The notes: generated by a model from the letters alone, not told the origin. DNA of 64,000 nucleotides from JAWSVE01 sp033852115 (GCA_033852115.1 JAWSVE010000003.1:434001-498000); one strand, 5' to 3'. Shown: positions 1 to 9,631, counted from the first letter of the stretch. Translations and numbers: made by a program.

Positions 1-920
1 ACCTTGTTGTTGAATATCGTTGAATACTTCCGACATCACTAACGCAACCCGGCCTAGCTCGTTAAACGCAGGATCTAACAACTCTTCTCGAAAACGGACT
101 AACCCGCCCAGCTGACCACCGCTAATAGCATCAGTGACATCTACGCTACCGATAGCGTTACTGAGGACAATTTCATTGCCATTGGTTAACGTAAATTGGC
201 TCACTGCTTGACCAACAACTAACGGTTGACCGCTGCCAATCATGACGTTGACATCACCAGCATCCTGCTCGATGACTTGAATCGTCACCAATTCCGAGAG
301 ACGTTTTAACGCTTCATCCCTTTGGTCCAGTAGATCATTTGGCTGTGCCCCCTGGCCCAGCGCGAGCTGCTGTTGAATCGTTAAATTAAGCTCGCCAATT
401 GATCTCGCTAAGGAATTGATTTCCGATATAATGACGCGCGATTCTGAGGCAATACCATTATTGATACTCTCCATGCGGCCATACAACAAATTAAAACGGG
501 CGGTTAAACTTTCAGATTGTGCGATGATGAGCTGTCTCGCAGGTGTTGAAGACGGGTCATCTGCTCCTGATTGCAGCGAAGCAAAGAACGTCTGTAAACC
601 TTCTGCCAAACCGGTACCAGAATCCGCCAACAATTTGTCGATATTGCCAATCTGATCGTTAAACGTATTGAGCTCTTCGAAATTATTGATATCTGTTCGC
701 AGCTGACCGATTAAATACTCGCTGACAATCCGTTCTACCGAACTTACAAGAACACCACTACCTAAGTATCCAACGCCCGCACTTTGAGGCGTCCGCGCGA
801 CATAATCGACTCGCTGACGGCTATACCCTTCTGTATTCGCATTGGAAATATTATGCCCTGCAGTTCGCAATGCAGTTTGACTTGCTTGAAGCCCGGATAT
901 GGCATTTCCTAGAATACTCA
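1..920 (-). CDS. flgK: Flagellar hook-associated protein 1 FlgK (partial, C-terminus off the left edge)
   Basis: FlgK forms the first hook-filament junction layer outside the cell. Translation from the ATG at 920 begins MSILGNAISGLQASQTALRT and continues with the rod/hook signature GHNISNANTEGYSRQ, typical of the FlgK N-terminal D0 helix. About 306 residues are visible and the C-terminal part lies beyond base 1. The flgJ stop is six bases upstream, and the AGGGG spanning that stop serves as the ribosome binding site, so it is the last visible gene of the flgFGHIJK operon. flgL would be expected next, outside the window. Confidence 0.95.
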
Positions 921-926
921 TCGCCG

Positions 927-1928
927 TTAACCCCTAAAAGCCGCGTGACGAATGGATAAAGTAGCGTTATTAAACACGTCGCTATTCAGTAACTTCAGTA
1001 TCTTGTCTGCATACTCTGGGTCTGTTGCATACCCTGATTCTTGAAGCGATTGGATATACTCTTCACTATTGGTTGCCTTTAGCGCCGAATCGTAACGCGG
1101 ATTATTACGGATAAAATCCACATAATCTCGAACACTGTCCTGGATTGATTCATATTGACGGAACGACGCTCTCTCCCGTTCGGCGACACCATGGCGAAAC
1201 TCGATGGTTGAAACGTTAACAACATTCCCGTTCCACCTTTGATCAGCTTTGATGTTAAACAAGTTATTACTGGAAAACCCGTTGCCATCTGTTGCGATAT
1301 ACTTTCCCCAACCAGTTTCTAACGCCGACTGCGCAACTAAAACATCAGGCTCAACACCAAGTTGCTTCGCTGCTTGCTGCATGAATGGATAGATACTTGT
1401 GACGAAGTCTTCAGGTTGGCCGGAATAGTTTTCAAAGCGAGCGGACGGTAAAGGAGCATTAGTTATATCGGAAGCCAGCGGTTGCGACTTAGCTGATGAG
1501 AGTTGATCTCCGCCTAGTGTTGATGTTGCTTTCGCTGGCGTAGACAGTACAGTATCTAGGTGTCGACTCCTTTGTGGCTGCGTATCGGCAAACTGATTTT
1601 GCATTTGATTATAAAATGCTTCAGCTAAGCCAATGCCACCGCTATTAGACAAATTCAATGTCAGTTGTTGGTCGTACATATCCCGATAAAATTTCACATC
1701 TTCACTATTAAATAAGCCACCTTCTTCAAAGGGTACGCTCGCCTGCCTCATGGATTTCAACATGAGTGACATGAAGATGGATTCAAATTGTTCGGACAAC
1801 GCTTTTAATGCAGCCGATTGATCATCGCGTCCAAGCTGGTTGATTTTGTTTAAGGCGTGCAGGTCCGTATAGGCATCCTGCTGAATGCTAGTCATCTCCA
1901 TGGTGGTTGTCGCAGGATTTACAAGCAT
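927..1928 (-). CDS. flgJ: Peptidoglycan hydrolase / rod cap protein FlgJ
   Basis: FlgJ is the periplasmic rod-assembly chaperone with muramidase activity that lets the growing rod pass the murein layer. The 333-residue protein has both halves of the gammaproteobacterial form: an N-terminal rod-binding domain (about residues 40-110, with the FEEGGLFNSEDVKFYRDMYD stretch) and a C-terminal glucosaminidase-type domain (about 170-320) with the likely catalytic Glu204 in AQSALETGWGKY. A Ser/Ala-rich linker joins them. It follows flgI by 17 bases and precedes flgK by six, so it is co-transcribed. Confidence 0.96.
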   Translation of the reverse strand: MLVNPATTTMEMTSIQQDAYTDLHALNKINQLGRDDQSAALKALSEQFESIFMSLMLKSMRQASVPFEEGGLFNSEDVKFYRDMYDQQLTLNLSNSGGIGLAEAFYNQMQNQFADTQPQRSRHLDTVLSTPAKATSTLGGDQLSSAKSQPLASDITNAPLPSARFENYSGQPEDFVTSIYPFMQQAAKQLGVEPDVLVAQSALETGWGKYIATDGNGFSSNNLFNIKADQRWNGNVVNVSTIEFRHGVAERERASFRQYESIQDSVRDYVDFIRNNPRYDSALKATNSEEYIQSLQESGYATDPEYADKILKLLNSDVFNNATLSIRHAAFRG

Positions 1929-1945
1929 ACCCTTGTCCCTCTACC

Positions 1946-3094
1946 CTATAGAACCACGAGCTCGGCGCGCAACGCGCCTGACTGCTTCAGCGCCTCGATA
2001 ATTGCCATTAAGTCACCAGGTGCTGCGCCGACTGTATTGACCGCCTTGACGATATCATCGAGGGTTGTTGCGCCATTGAGCTTAAACATCGGACTAGCAC
2101 CACCATCTACAGTAATGTCACTACGCGGGACAGTTACCGTCTCACCTACTCGGTTGAAATCACCACCCGGTTGGCTTACCTCATATTCCTCTGACACAGT
2201 CACGGTTAAATTGCCATGGGTAACGGCCACTGGAGACACTCGAACATGCTGCCCAACCACGATGGTCCCTGTTCGTGAGTTAATAACAACACGAGCAGCT
2301 TCTTCGCCGGGTGTCACTTCGATATTTTCCAGAAGTGACAAAAAACCTACTCGCTCATCAGGGTTAACCGGGGCATCGACTTTTATCGATACCGCGTCAA
2401 TAGAGCGAGCCACATCCGGACCAAGCGTGCGGTTAATACTATCGGCTACACGTTTGGCTGTGGTGAAATCAGGACGATGTAAATTGAACACCACAGGTTT
2501 TCCGGAGTTAAAAGCATTACCAACAACACGTTCAACAATCGCACCATTTGGAATTCGCCCTACGCTCGGTACATTAATGGTGACTTTCGAGCCGTCAGCC
2601 CCTTCTACACCTAACCCGCCAACAACTAGACTCCCCTGCGCAATAGCGTAGACATTGCCATCAATGCCTTTTAGAGGGGCCATCAATAAGGTTCCACCAC
2701 GTAGACTTTTCGCGTTGCCTATAGATGAAACGGTGACATCGATGGTTTGCCCTTGTTTAGAAAATGCTGGTAGCTCAGCGTGTATTGTCACGGCCGCGAC
2801 ATTTTTTAGTTGCATTCTGATTCCAGACGGAACTGTCACGCCAAATGATTCCATCATGCTCATGAACGATTGAGTCGTAAACGGAGTTTGGTTAGTTTGG
2901 TCACCAGTACCATCTAATCCCACCACCAGGCCATAACCAATTAGCTGATTTGGACGCACACCGGCAATCGACGAAATATCTTTAATTCGCTCTGCAAAAC
3001 TGAACGACGATACAATCATCGTCACACCGCATAGCATCAAGCGAGAGACGCTAAACCATTTGGAAAAAGACAAAAAAGCCATATTCTTATCCAT
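1946..3094 (-). CDS. flgI: Flagellar P-ring protein FlgI
   Basis: FlgI builds the periplasmic P-ring bushing around the rod. The protein reads as a Sec signal peptide followed by the family landmarks RIKDISSIAGVRPNQLIGYG and GLDGTGDQTNQTPFT, and it ends in ALKQSGALRAELVVL, typical of the family. An upstream TTG at 3106 would lengthen it, but the ATG at 3094 shares a base with the flgH stop codon (TAATG), a classical coupling arrangement; a third candidate ATG is at 3082. From 3094 the protein has 382 residues, close to the usual size. FlgA, encoded at 11.9 kb, is its assembly chaperone. Confidence 0.96.
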   Translation of the reverse strand: MDKNMAFLSFSKWFSVSRLMLCGVTMIVSSFSFAERIKDISSIAGVRPNQLIGYGLVVGLDGTGDQTNQTPFTTQSFMSMMESFGVTVPSGIRMQLKNVAAVTIHAELPAFSKQGQTIDVTVSSIGNAKSLRGGTLLMAPLKGIDGNVYAIAQGSLVVGGLGVEGADGSKVTINVPSVGRIPNGAIVERVVGNAFNSGKPVVFNLHRPDFTTAKRVADSINRTLGPDVARSIDAVSIKVDAPVNPDERVGFLSLLENIEVTPGEEAARVVINSRTGTIVVGQHVRVSPVAVTHGNLTVTVSEEYEVSQPGGDFNRVGETVTVPRSDITVDGGASPMFKLNGATTLDDIVKAVNTVGAAPGDLMAIIEALKQSGALRAELVVL

Positions 3095-3834
3095 TAAAAA
3101 GGCCAAAATACGCTATTAAATACTTTGCCAAGCCAACCCATAGTTTGAGAGTTAGCCAAAGTGCCCGTACCACTGTATGCGATTCGAGCATTTGCTAACT
3201 TGGTAGAAAGTACTGTATTAGCGGCACTCACATCTTGTGGACGAATTATGCCGCTGACGCGTATAAATTCTTCGCCTTGGTTAAGCGTCATCCATTTTTC
3301 ACCACGTACCACCAAGTTACCATTGGGTAAAATATCGGCCACTGTGACAGTGATATTTCCCATCAAGCGATTGCTTTGATCAGATTCAGCTTCACCCTCA
3401 AATTCCCGGCTTTGCTCAATGTTGGTTAACATGCTTAAGTTTTTAAATGTCGGGTTAGTGCCTAACAATATGCCTTGATCTGCATCTTCGTTGAACTGAG
3501 CACTGTTATCTTTAGTTACCGATGTTGTTGATGATTTTGAGGAAACGGTACGCTCATCTAACATGACCGTAATGATATCGCCGACTCGATGTGCCTTTTG
3601 ATCGTTGTATAGCTGGATCGCTAAACCATCTTGGAATAGAGAACCCTCACTGCTCTTTGGTATACCCGCCGAGGCATGAACGACAGGCGCATAATATGGG
3701 TCGTCGGGTTCAGGGGGCGGTGCAATAACACAAGCTTGTAATACAGACATTGCTAGCAATATCATGCCTCGAGTTATCCACCGCGAAGTATTTTTCCAAT
3801 CGATTAAACTCAGTGACCTACACAACATACTCAT
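3094..3834 (-). CDS. flgH: Flagellar L-ring lipoprotein FlgH
   Basis: FlgH forms the outer-membrane L-ring. The lipobox LQAC puts the lipidated cysteine at residue 35, after the hydrophobic core MILLAMSV. Starting at M24 would give a more normal signal peptide, but the ATG at 3834 has the better upstream AGGTAG, so the start is open. The body contains family motifs AIQLYNDQKAHRVGDIITV and LVVRGEKWMTLNQGEEFIRV (about residues 70-200). It ends with SVFWPF. flgG lies 11 bases upstream, and flgI starts on its stop codon. Confidence 0.96.
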   Translation of the reverse strand: MSMLCRSLSLIDWKNTSRWITRGMILLAMSVLQACVIAPPPEPDDPYYAPVVHASAGIPKSSEGSLFQDGLAIQLYNDQKAHRVGDIITVMLDERTVSSKSSTTSVTKDNSAQFNEDADQGILLGTNPTFKNLSMLTNIEQSREFEGEAESDQSNRLMGNITVTVADILPNGNLVVRGEKWMTLNQGEEFIRVSGIIRPQDVSAANTVLSTKLANARIAYSGTGTLANSQTMGWLGKVFNSVFWPF

Positions 3835-3845
3835 GACACTACCTG

Positions 3846-4631
3846 CTATAAATTCTGTGTTACAAACTGCAACATTTGATCGGCACTCGTTACTACTTTC
3901 GAATTCAGTTCGTAGGCGCGCTGGGTGGTAATTAGATTGACCATCTCTTCGACAATATCAACGTTGGAGTTTTCAAGCGCCCCTTGCATAAACTCACCGA
4001 GACCATTTTGGCCTGGCGTACCCGCTTGAGGGTTTCCGCTTGCGGCCGTTTCAAGAAATTGGTTTGCGCCAATCGCTTGGAGCCCTGCAGGATTAATGAA
4101 GTCTACAAGCTCTAGAGAACCAATTTGTTGTGGAGTGGCAGTCCCTGCGACACGAACGGATACGGTACCATCACGGCCGATCGAAAATCCTGTGGCACCA
4201 TCAGGAACGCTAATCGCCGGAGAAATTGTTAAACCACTCGCGTTAACCAATGTACCTTCGGAATTCAAGTGAAGCTGACCATTGCGAGTATATGAAATCG
4301 TGCCATCAGGCATTTCGACTTGTAAAAATCCTCGACCAATAATCGCTATATCCAACTCTTGTTCAGTCACTTGCAGGTTGCCTTCTGCAAATTCTTTCTG
4401 CGTACTCACGACTCGCACACCGGAACCAATTTGCAGGCCGGAAGGCAACTGGGTATCGGCTGTAGATTGAGCACCGGGTTGGCGCTTAATCTGATACAGC
4501 AAGTCTTCAAACGTCGCGCGATCGCGCTTAAATCCGATAGTCGATACGTTCGCGAGGTTATTTGAGATGGTCGATAGTTGACGGTCTTGTGCTGCCAAAC
4601 CTGTTTTACTGATATAAAGTGCTGCGTGCAT
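3846..4631 (-). CDS. flgG: Flagellar distal rod protein FlgG
   Basis: FlgG makes the distal rod of the periplasmic drive shaft. The 261-residue length is typical. The N-terminus has the rod/hook signature (LSTISNNLANVSTIGFKRDR) and the C-terminus has the matching D0 helix (NVDIVEEMVNLITTQRAYEL). A GGAG five bases before the ATG supports the start. It follows flgF after 79 bases and precedes flgH by 11. Confidence 0.97.
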   Translation of the reverse strand: MHAALYISKTGLAAQDRQLSTISNNLANVSTIGFKRDRATFEDLLYQIKRQPGAQSTADTQLPSGLQIGSGVRVVSTQKEFAEGNLQVTEQELDIAIIGRGFLQVEMPDGTISYTRNGQLHLNSEGTLVNASGLTISPAISVPDGATGFSIGRDGTVSVRVAGTATPQQIGSLELVDFINPAGLQAIGANQFLETAASGNPQAGTPGQNGLGEFMQGALENSNVDIVEEMVNLITTQRAYELNSKVVTSADQMLQFVTQNL

Positions 4632-4710
4632 AAATACTCCAAAAACAACATGCTTTAAAACTATTTAGAATCTAACTTCGGAACGCACCTATTAACTGAC
4701 ATTATTGCCA

Positions 4711-5454
4711 CTAAGTAATTTGCAATAGCCGTGCCGAAGCTTGTGAATTTTCGTCGATGGTTTGCATTAACTTAATTGACATTTCATATTGTCTCGACAG
4801 CGCAAGAATATCCGTCAACTCGCCAACCGGATTAACGTTACTCGACTCGAGAAAACCTCGCAGGATTCGAACATCGACATCTGCGTCCACCTCCCCGCCA
4901 TCCTTGAGCTCTAGCAAACCCATATCATTTTTGACGAGTTGTTGTGGGTCTGGGTCCACCAGTTTGATGCGATTTACCGCAGCCATTGCATCGGGAGACT
5001 CCCCGCGAATCACGACTGAAATCGTGCCGTCTACAGCAAGTTCTATTTGGTCGAACTCCGGCAACGTAATCGGTCCACCGTCACCTAAAACCGGCAAGCC
5101 GCTGCCGGTGCGCACAATCCCTGCCGTATCAACAAAAAGTCGGCCATTGCGCGTATACGCTTCGCTACCATCTTCTTGCTGCACAGCGATAAAGCCACGA
5201 TTTTCGAGAGAAATATCCAAGTCGCGCTCGGTACTTATGGCTGTGCCCTGTGAAAAATCAATCGCTGGGCTTTCGGTTAAAGCAAAAGCGCGTGAAGGAA
5301 ACCCATCACCGTAATAAACACCCATTGATCGTGCTTGAGCAAAGTCAGCTTTAAAACCTTGTGTATTTACATTAGCCAGGTTATTGGCATGTACATCTTG
5401 TGCCAACATATTGTGCTTTGCGGCCGTCATACCGATATAAAGTGCTCTATCCAT
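4711..5454 (-). CDS. flgF: Flagellar proximal rod protein FlgF
   Basis: FlgF is one of the proximal rod subunits. It has the N-terminal signature (HANNLANVNTQGFKADFAQA), the central hook-basal-body core, and the C-terminal LRGFLESSNVNPVGELTDIL segment that distinguishes FlgF from FlgG. At 247 residues its length is normal. It is the first gene of flgFGHIJK: a rho-independent terminator closes flgE upstream, and a sigma-54 type element sits about 100 bases before this start. Confidence 0.96.
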   Translation of the reverse strand: MDRALYIGMTAAKHNMLAQDVHANNLANVNTQGFKADFAQARSMGVYYGDGFPSRAFALTESPAIDFSQGTAISTERDLDISLENRGFIAVQQEDGSEAYTRNGRLFVDTAGIVRTGSGLPVLGDGGPITLPEFDQIELAVDGTISVVIRGESPDAMAAVNRIKLVDPDPQQLVKNDMGLLELKDGGEVDADVDVRILRGFLESSNVNPVGELTDILALSRQYEMSIKLMQTIDENSQASARLLQIT

Positions 5455-5552
5455 AATCCAAATTTCATCTTGTCAAATGTTTCAATCGATGTATCAGACA
5501 AGCCTTCAGCGAGACTATATTTCTGACGCTTTTTCGAATATTTGTATTATGG

Positions 5553-5569
5553 TTGCAGAATTGGTGCCA
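5553..5569 (-). promoter_or_regulatory. Sigma-54 type promoter of the flgFGHIJK operon
   Basis: Read on the minus strand the sequence is TGGCACC-AATT-CTGCA. It keeps the invariant GG and GC dinucleotides exactly ten bases apart, and the -24 half (TGGCAC) is perfect. It lies about 100 bases upstream of the flgF ATG, directly after the flgE terminator. RpoN control of this operon is expected for polar flagella of Pseudomonas and Vibrio; assignment here is from motif and position only. Confidence 0.75.
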
Positions 5570-5594
5570 AAAAAAACGGCGCTTAAAGCGCCGT
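5567..5594 (-). terminator. Rho-independent terminator after flgE
   Basis: A seven-base-pair GC-rich stem (ACGGCGC/GCGCCGT at 5576-5594) is followed on the minus strand by a run of eight T residues. It lies 30 bases past the flgE stop and separates flgBCDE from flgFGHIJK. The T-run touches the sigma-54 -24 element of flgF. Confidence 0.85.
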
Positions 5595-5623
5595 ATCAAT
5601 TTCGTAGGATTTTAAAAAGTTAA

Positions 5624-7972
5624 TTAGATATTGATGATAGTTTGCGTTGTTTGGTTAGCGGTTTCGATTGTTTTGGCGCTAGCCTGGAAATTTCGTTGTG
5701 CAATAATGAGATTCACTAACTGTGCAGATAGATCAACGTTTGACTCTTCCAAAGCACCCGAAGTAATACCACCGAGAGAGGACGAGCCTGGCGTACCAAT
5801 ATTCGCTGCACCTGTTTCAAAGGTTTCAGCCCACATAGTGTTTCCTGTCGGTTGGAGCCCTTGCACATTGTTGAAATCCGCTAGCGCAATTTGTCCTAGC
5901 ACCTGCGCCTCACCGTTAGTGAATCGAGCAAAGATAATACCTGTTTCATCAACATCTAAGCCGGACAAGCGTCCCGTGGTGTAACCCGTTTGTTCCACCG
6001 AGTTCACAGCGAAGACACTACCAAATTGAGTTGTGCCGAGCATATCGATTTGAAAATTCGAACTTAGCGCTGGCGTGGGAACAGGAATAGAGCCACCCTG
6101 TAATACGTTGAGCGGCTGCAGCGCTCCGTTCGGGTTGCCGTCTGAATCAAGTGGCGTCCAGTTTGATACCAACATCTGTGGTGTCAGCAGCGTATTCAAG
6201 GAGCCATCGGGATTAAAATATAAATCGTAGCTAGCCGGTGTCGGGACCGTATTTTGAGGTGGAGGCAAAGCGGTATTAGGATCGCCAACGTCTTGCCCAT
6301 CAATTTGTATATGCATTCGCCAGTGATTCGGTTGTGTAGTTGGATCATTCACATCATACGGTTGTTTAACAAAGTATTGCGTCATGATATGAGGATTACC
6401 CAAGCTATCGTAGATCGTTACCGACGTTGCGTGATTATAGGTAGCTTGATCTGTTGGGCTAAAGGCATTGATGGTTAATGGCTGGAAAGTTGTTGAGTTA
6501 AACGGTGCGAATAAATTTCCTACCGTTGGTGTACTCGAGGCGATGGTGTAGTTTTCTTGCAGTACAATATTAATGCTACCGCCGACCACACCTGATTGGT
6601 TGGTTGGCGTGTTAGTAACTGTCTGTGTACCAGTACCAGGTCGCCCGAGAATATCGACCTGACCTACCCCTGCACCACTAAAAGAGAAGATAAGATCATC
6701 ACCCACTGATGATGTGAGCTCTAAGTCTCCAGAACCATTAATCAACGCTGAAACACCGGGTAACGTTGTGCTCGATAAGCTATTGATTTCAGTCGCTAAC
6801 CCAGCCAGTGTGGTGCTCAATAACGTAACACCATTCAAGACTAAATTACTGTTAGAGTTATCAAACGTCCCAGAAGCAATGGTACCCGTGGTTGTAGCTG
6901 ATGCCGTAATACCGGCGAGTGCGTTCAACTCACTGGCTGTTTGTGCCGCGGATACACCATCGTTGCTGTTATAGGTAATGATTTGACCGTCTGGGTTTAC
7001 GATTTCTAAGGTTTGAATACCGTACCCATTGTCAGCTGCGGCTACACCCGCAGTTGAAGCTGGCGCTGCGCCTAAGGCGGTGGACAATGCGTTTACACCA
7101 GTAATATTGCTCAAGTTAATATTAGAACTCACACCGGAATTTAGATCTTGTAGTTCTAAACTGCCGCCATTGGCAATGGCTTGAACATTAATGGGACTTG
7201 GTGAACTGAAAATAGCGTTGTTAATGAGGTTGGCAATATCTTGTAAGCTATTAGCGGTTGTTCCGTTGAGGTTGAGAGAAACCGTGCCATTACCCGTGGC
7301 GGGAGTGGACCCCGTTAATTGCAAATCAAAGGTTGTGGGGTTAGCCGTAAAATCTATAGGTGTCGCAACGGCACCCACATCCAGGGTCGTGGTTGTTGCA
7401 AAACTTTGCCCGGTCTGAGCAACGCCGATCACACTCCCATCCGTAGAAAATGTTGAACCGGTACTTTGTAAAACAGCTTCGTTTGAATCTAAGTTAACTT
7501 GCGAATTTACTAACGTTGTTTGCGCGGGTGGCTGGGTATTCGCTAAGATCTGGAGGTCCCCTAATACACCGCCAATATTACCGGCGGAGTCGGCTGCAAA
7601 ACCCTGTAATCGCGCGCTAGTATTGGTGACAATATAACCTTGCGAGTCCAAACCTAGTGTTCCTGCTCGCGTAAATAGTCGGTCGCCCGCTTGGCTAACA
7701 ATGAAAAATCCTCCACCACTAATAGATAAATCCAGTTCATTTTCCGTGAAGTTTAAATTTCCCTGACCAAATTGTTGCGAGACAGCCTGGAGCTGAACAC
7801 CACTACCGATGCTATTTGCGCCACCACCAAGCAAGGTTGTTGCGTATACATCACCAAACTCAGCACGAGAGGACTTAAACCCCACTGTGCTCGCGTTAGC
7901 AATATTGTTACCTGTAATCCTTAAATCACTATTCGCTGCGCGAATGCCACTGAGTGCAGTATTAAATGGCAT
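5624..7972 (-). CDS. flgE: Flagellar hook protein FlgE, unusually long
   Basis: FlgE polymerises into the hook, the universal joint outside the cell. The ends are canonical: N-terminal MPFNTALSGIRAANSDLRIT with NNIANASTVGFKSSRAEFGD, and C-terminal SGALEESNVDLSAQLVNLII and QRNFQASAKTIETANQTTQT. The protein has 782 residues, against roughly 400-460 in Escherichia and Pseudomonas. The extra mass is a Ser/Thr/Asn/Gly-rich central stretch (about residues 160-480) that would form enlarged surface-exposed domains. An AGGAGAGG precedes the ATG by three bases. It ends the flgBCDE operon. Confidence 0.95.
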   Translation of the reverse strand: MPFNTALSGIRAANSDLRITGNNIANASTVGFKSSRAEFGDVYATTLLGGGANSIGSGVQLQAVSQQFGQGNLNFTENELDLSISGGGFFIVSQAGDRLFTRAGTLGLDSQGYIVTNTSARLQGFAADSAGNIGGVLGDLQILANTQPPAQTTLVNSQVNLDSNEAVLQSTGSTFSTDGSVIGVAQTGQSFATTTTLDVGAVATPIDFTANPTTFDLQLTGSTPATGNGTVSLNLNGTTANSLQDIANLINNAIFSSPSPINVQAIANGGSLELQDLNSGVSSNINLSNITGVNALSTALGAAPASTAGVAAADNGYGIQTLEIVNPDGQIITYNSNDGVSAAQTASELNALAGITASATTTGTIASGTFDNSNSNLVLNGVTLLSTTLAGLATEINSLSSTTLPGVSALINGSGDLELTSSVGDDLIFSFSGAGVGQVDILGRPGTGTQTVTNTPTNQSGVVGGSINIVLQENYTIASSTPTVGNLFAPFNSTTFQPLTINAFSPTDQATYNHATSVTIYDSLGNPHIMTQYFVKQPYDVNDPTTQPNHWRMHIQIDGQDVGDPNTALPPPQNTVPTPASYDLYFNPDGSLNTLLTPQMLVSNWTPLDSDGNPNGALQPLNVLQGGSIPVPTPALSSNFQIDMLGTTQFGSVFAVNSVEQTGYTTGRLSGLDVDETGIIFARFTNGEAQVLGQIALADFNNVQGLQPTGNTMWAETFETGAANIGTPGSSSLGGITSGALEESNVDLSAQLVNLIIAQRNFQASAKTIETANQTTQTIINI

Positions 7973-8021
7973 AGTCCTCTCCTACTTCTCTTATACGGCT
8001 ATTTCGTTTTTACACAATACA

Positions 8022-8732
8022 TTAATTAAACTGTCTAACATCGCTTAAGCTAACAGCACCGATGCCAGCGAGGTTTAGCGTGATGGCACCACTCGGGTCG
8101 ACTGTCACACTGTTTACATTGGCACTCACTGCGGTATCCATCTCTTCCATCTTGCCATCTTGCGACGCAAGCACCTCAACACGATAAACACCTGGGCCAA
8201 CTGGCTCACTGCGACCACCGTTATGATCTACAATTTCGCCATTTTTCTCTAAATACAGTCCGTCCCAGCGTATAGCCACGTCACCTGACTCCTGAGCACC
8301 CAACGGGAAGCTCTGTATTAATTCGCCGGATTCGCTGTATATATTGACATTGAGGTCAGTGGTCGTCGCCGGAATAGTGGCCGTTGCAGAAACTAGCTGT
8401 CCATCTAATAAATAAGTTTCGTTACCAGGTACACTCACTTGCCGACCCACAAGTGACGAAGCCTCTAGAGCACGATTCGAGCTGAAGGATCCTGCAAAAG
8501 TTTCAAAGTTTGAATTAAGTCGTTCGATACCTTCGACCGAACTAAATTGCGCAAGCTGTGCAATAAATTCGCTGTTTTCTTGAGGATTGAGTGGGTCCTG
8601 ATTATTCAATTGAGTAATCATCAATTCTAGAAATGCTGTTTGACCAAGCTCATTACTCTTTGGATCATCTTTGGTTTTTGAGGAGATACCTAAATGATCG
8701 AGAGTACCGCTAATGCCATCTACACTGCTCAT
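8022..8732 (-). CDS. flgD: Flagellar hook assembly (scaffolding/cap) protein FlgD
   Basis: FlgD caps the growing hook and is lost when the hook is complete. The N-terminal motif LGQTAFLELMITQLNNQDPL with NPQENSEFIAQLAQFSSVEG (about residues 28-70) is diagnostic. The C-terminal half (about 80-225) carries the Ig/Tudor-like FlgD region, with IRWDGLYLEKNGE and GPGVYRVEV. At 236 residues it is of normal length. It lies between flgC (57 bases) and flgE (49 bases). Confidence 0.96.
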   Translation of the reverse strand: MSSVDGISGTLDHLGISSKTKDDPKSNELGQTAFLELMITQLNNQDPLNPQENSEFIAQLAQFSSVEGIERLNSNFETFAGSFSSNRALEASSLVGRQVSVPGNETYLLDGQLVSATATIPATTTDLNVNIYSESGELIQSFPLGAQESGDVAIRWDGLYLEKNGEIVDHNGGRSEPVGPGVYRVEVLASQDGKMEEMDTAVSANVNSVTVDPSGAITLNLAGIGAVSLSDVRQFN

Positions 8733-8789
8733 ACGATGTACCTACTGTCGTTTGCTACTTTTTCGTAAGTTTTGATACTTTGTCGAATA

Positions 8790-9221
8790 TTACTGACCAA
8801 GGGTCAGCACGCGTTGCAACATTTGTTTTGCTGAGTTCATAACTTCTACATTCATTTGAAAACCGCGAGAGGCAGAAATCATGTTTGTCATTTCTTCTAC
8901 TACATTCACGTTTGGATAGAGCACATAGCCTTCGTCATCGGCCATTGGATGGCCTGGTTCAAATCGTTTTTCCAGCGGTGCGTCACTTTCAACAATACCT
9001 AACACACTGACCCCCGCACTTTCACTTGTCTCGCTGCCTAATGCATTTTCCATCGCTTGCTGTTGTACTGCAGCGAATACAGGATGACGAGCCCGATAGA
9101 CTTCATCAACACTACTCGCTGCCGATTGCGCATTAGCCATGTTACTCGCGGTGGTATTGAGTCGTAGACTTTGCGCTGTCATCGCAGACCCCGCGATATC
9201 AAACACTGCACTAATCGACAT
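8790..9221 (-). CDS. flgC: Flagellar proximal rod protein FlgC
   Basis: FlgC is a proximal rod subunit. The 143-residue protein begins MSISAVFDIAGSAMTAQSLR, has the rod signature around LNTTASNMANAQSAASSVDE, and ends with NVNVVEEMTNMISASRGFQM and NSAKQMLQRVLTLGQ, the family C-terminus. It starts two bases after the flgB stop, so the two are very probably translationally coupled. Confidence 0.96.
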   Translation of the reverse strand: MSISAVFDIAGSAMTAQSLRLNTTASNMANAQSAASSVDEVYRARHPVFAAVQQQAMENALGSETSESAGVSVLGIVESDAPLEKRFEPGHPMADDEGYVLYPNVNVVEEMTNMISASRGFQMNVEVMNSAKQMLQRVLTLGQ

Positions 9222-9223
9222 AG

Positions 9224-9631
9224 TTATTCTCCTCGAATGGCGCTAGTTAGGCCTTTAAACTTACTATTTAAAAAGGTGAATGTTGATTGATAAGCCAGCG
9301 CATTTTCCATAAATTGCGCGTGCTCAACATGTTCATCTACCGTGTTTCCATCAATCGACGGCTGCATTGGCACTCGGTATAGGAGTGGTTGATCAAAGTG
9401 TTCAGTGGAAGACTCAGTGATATGGCCCTCACGCGTACTGCGCATCTTTAAATTCCCTTGACCACTATTATTTACCTGATCTTGTAGTGCTGCGCGAAAA
9501 TCAATATCGCGTGCCTTAAAATTAGGCGTATCACTATTCGCCAAGTTGCTAGCTATCAACTCTGCTCGCTTAGCGCGAACACCAAACGCTTTTTCGTGAA
9601 TACCCAAGGCCGATTCGAACGAGATAGCCAT
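9224..9631 (-). CDS. flgB: Flagellar proximal rod protein FlgB
   Basis: FlgB is the first proximal rod subunit. I place the start at the ATG at 9631 (MAISFESALGIHEKAFGVRA), giving 135 residues, which is the usual size and has GGAAAG upstream. The reading frame is open for 26 more codons, but that extension would cross the likely sigma-54 transcription start. The rod signature (ELIASNLANSDTPNFKARDI) and the C-terminal VEHAQFMENALAYQSTFTFL are clear. It leads flgBCDE. Confidence 0.95.
   Translation of the reverse strand: MAISFESALGIHEKAFGVRAKRAELIASNLANSDTPNFKARDIDFRAALQDQVNNSGQGNLKMRSTREGHITESSTEHFDQPLLYRVPMQPSIDGNTVDEHVEHAQFMENALAYQSTFTFLNSKFKGLTSAIRGE

Noticed and set aside
1857..2651. 264-residue plus-strand ORF
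   Set aside because: It lies opposite flgI, which has a complete family-typical protein; the frame has no ribosome site and no recognisable motif.
4757..5314. 185-residue plus-strand ORF
   Set aside because: Antisense shadow of flgF with no protein-like features.
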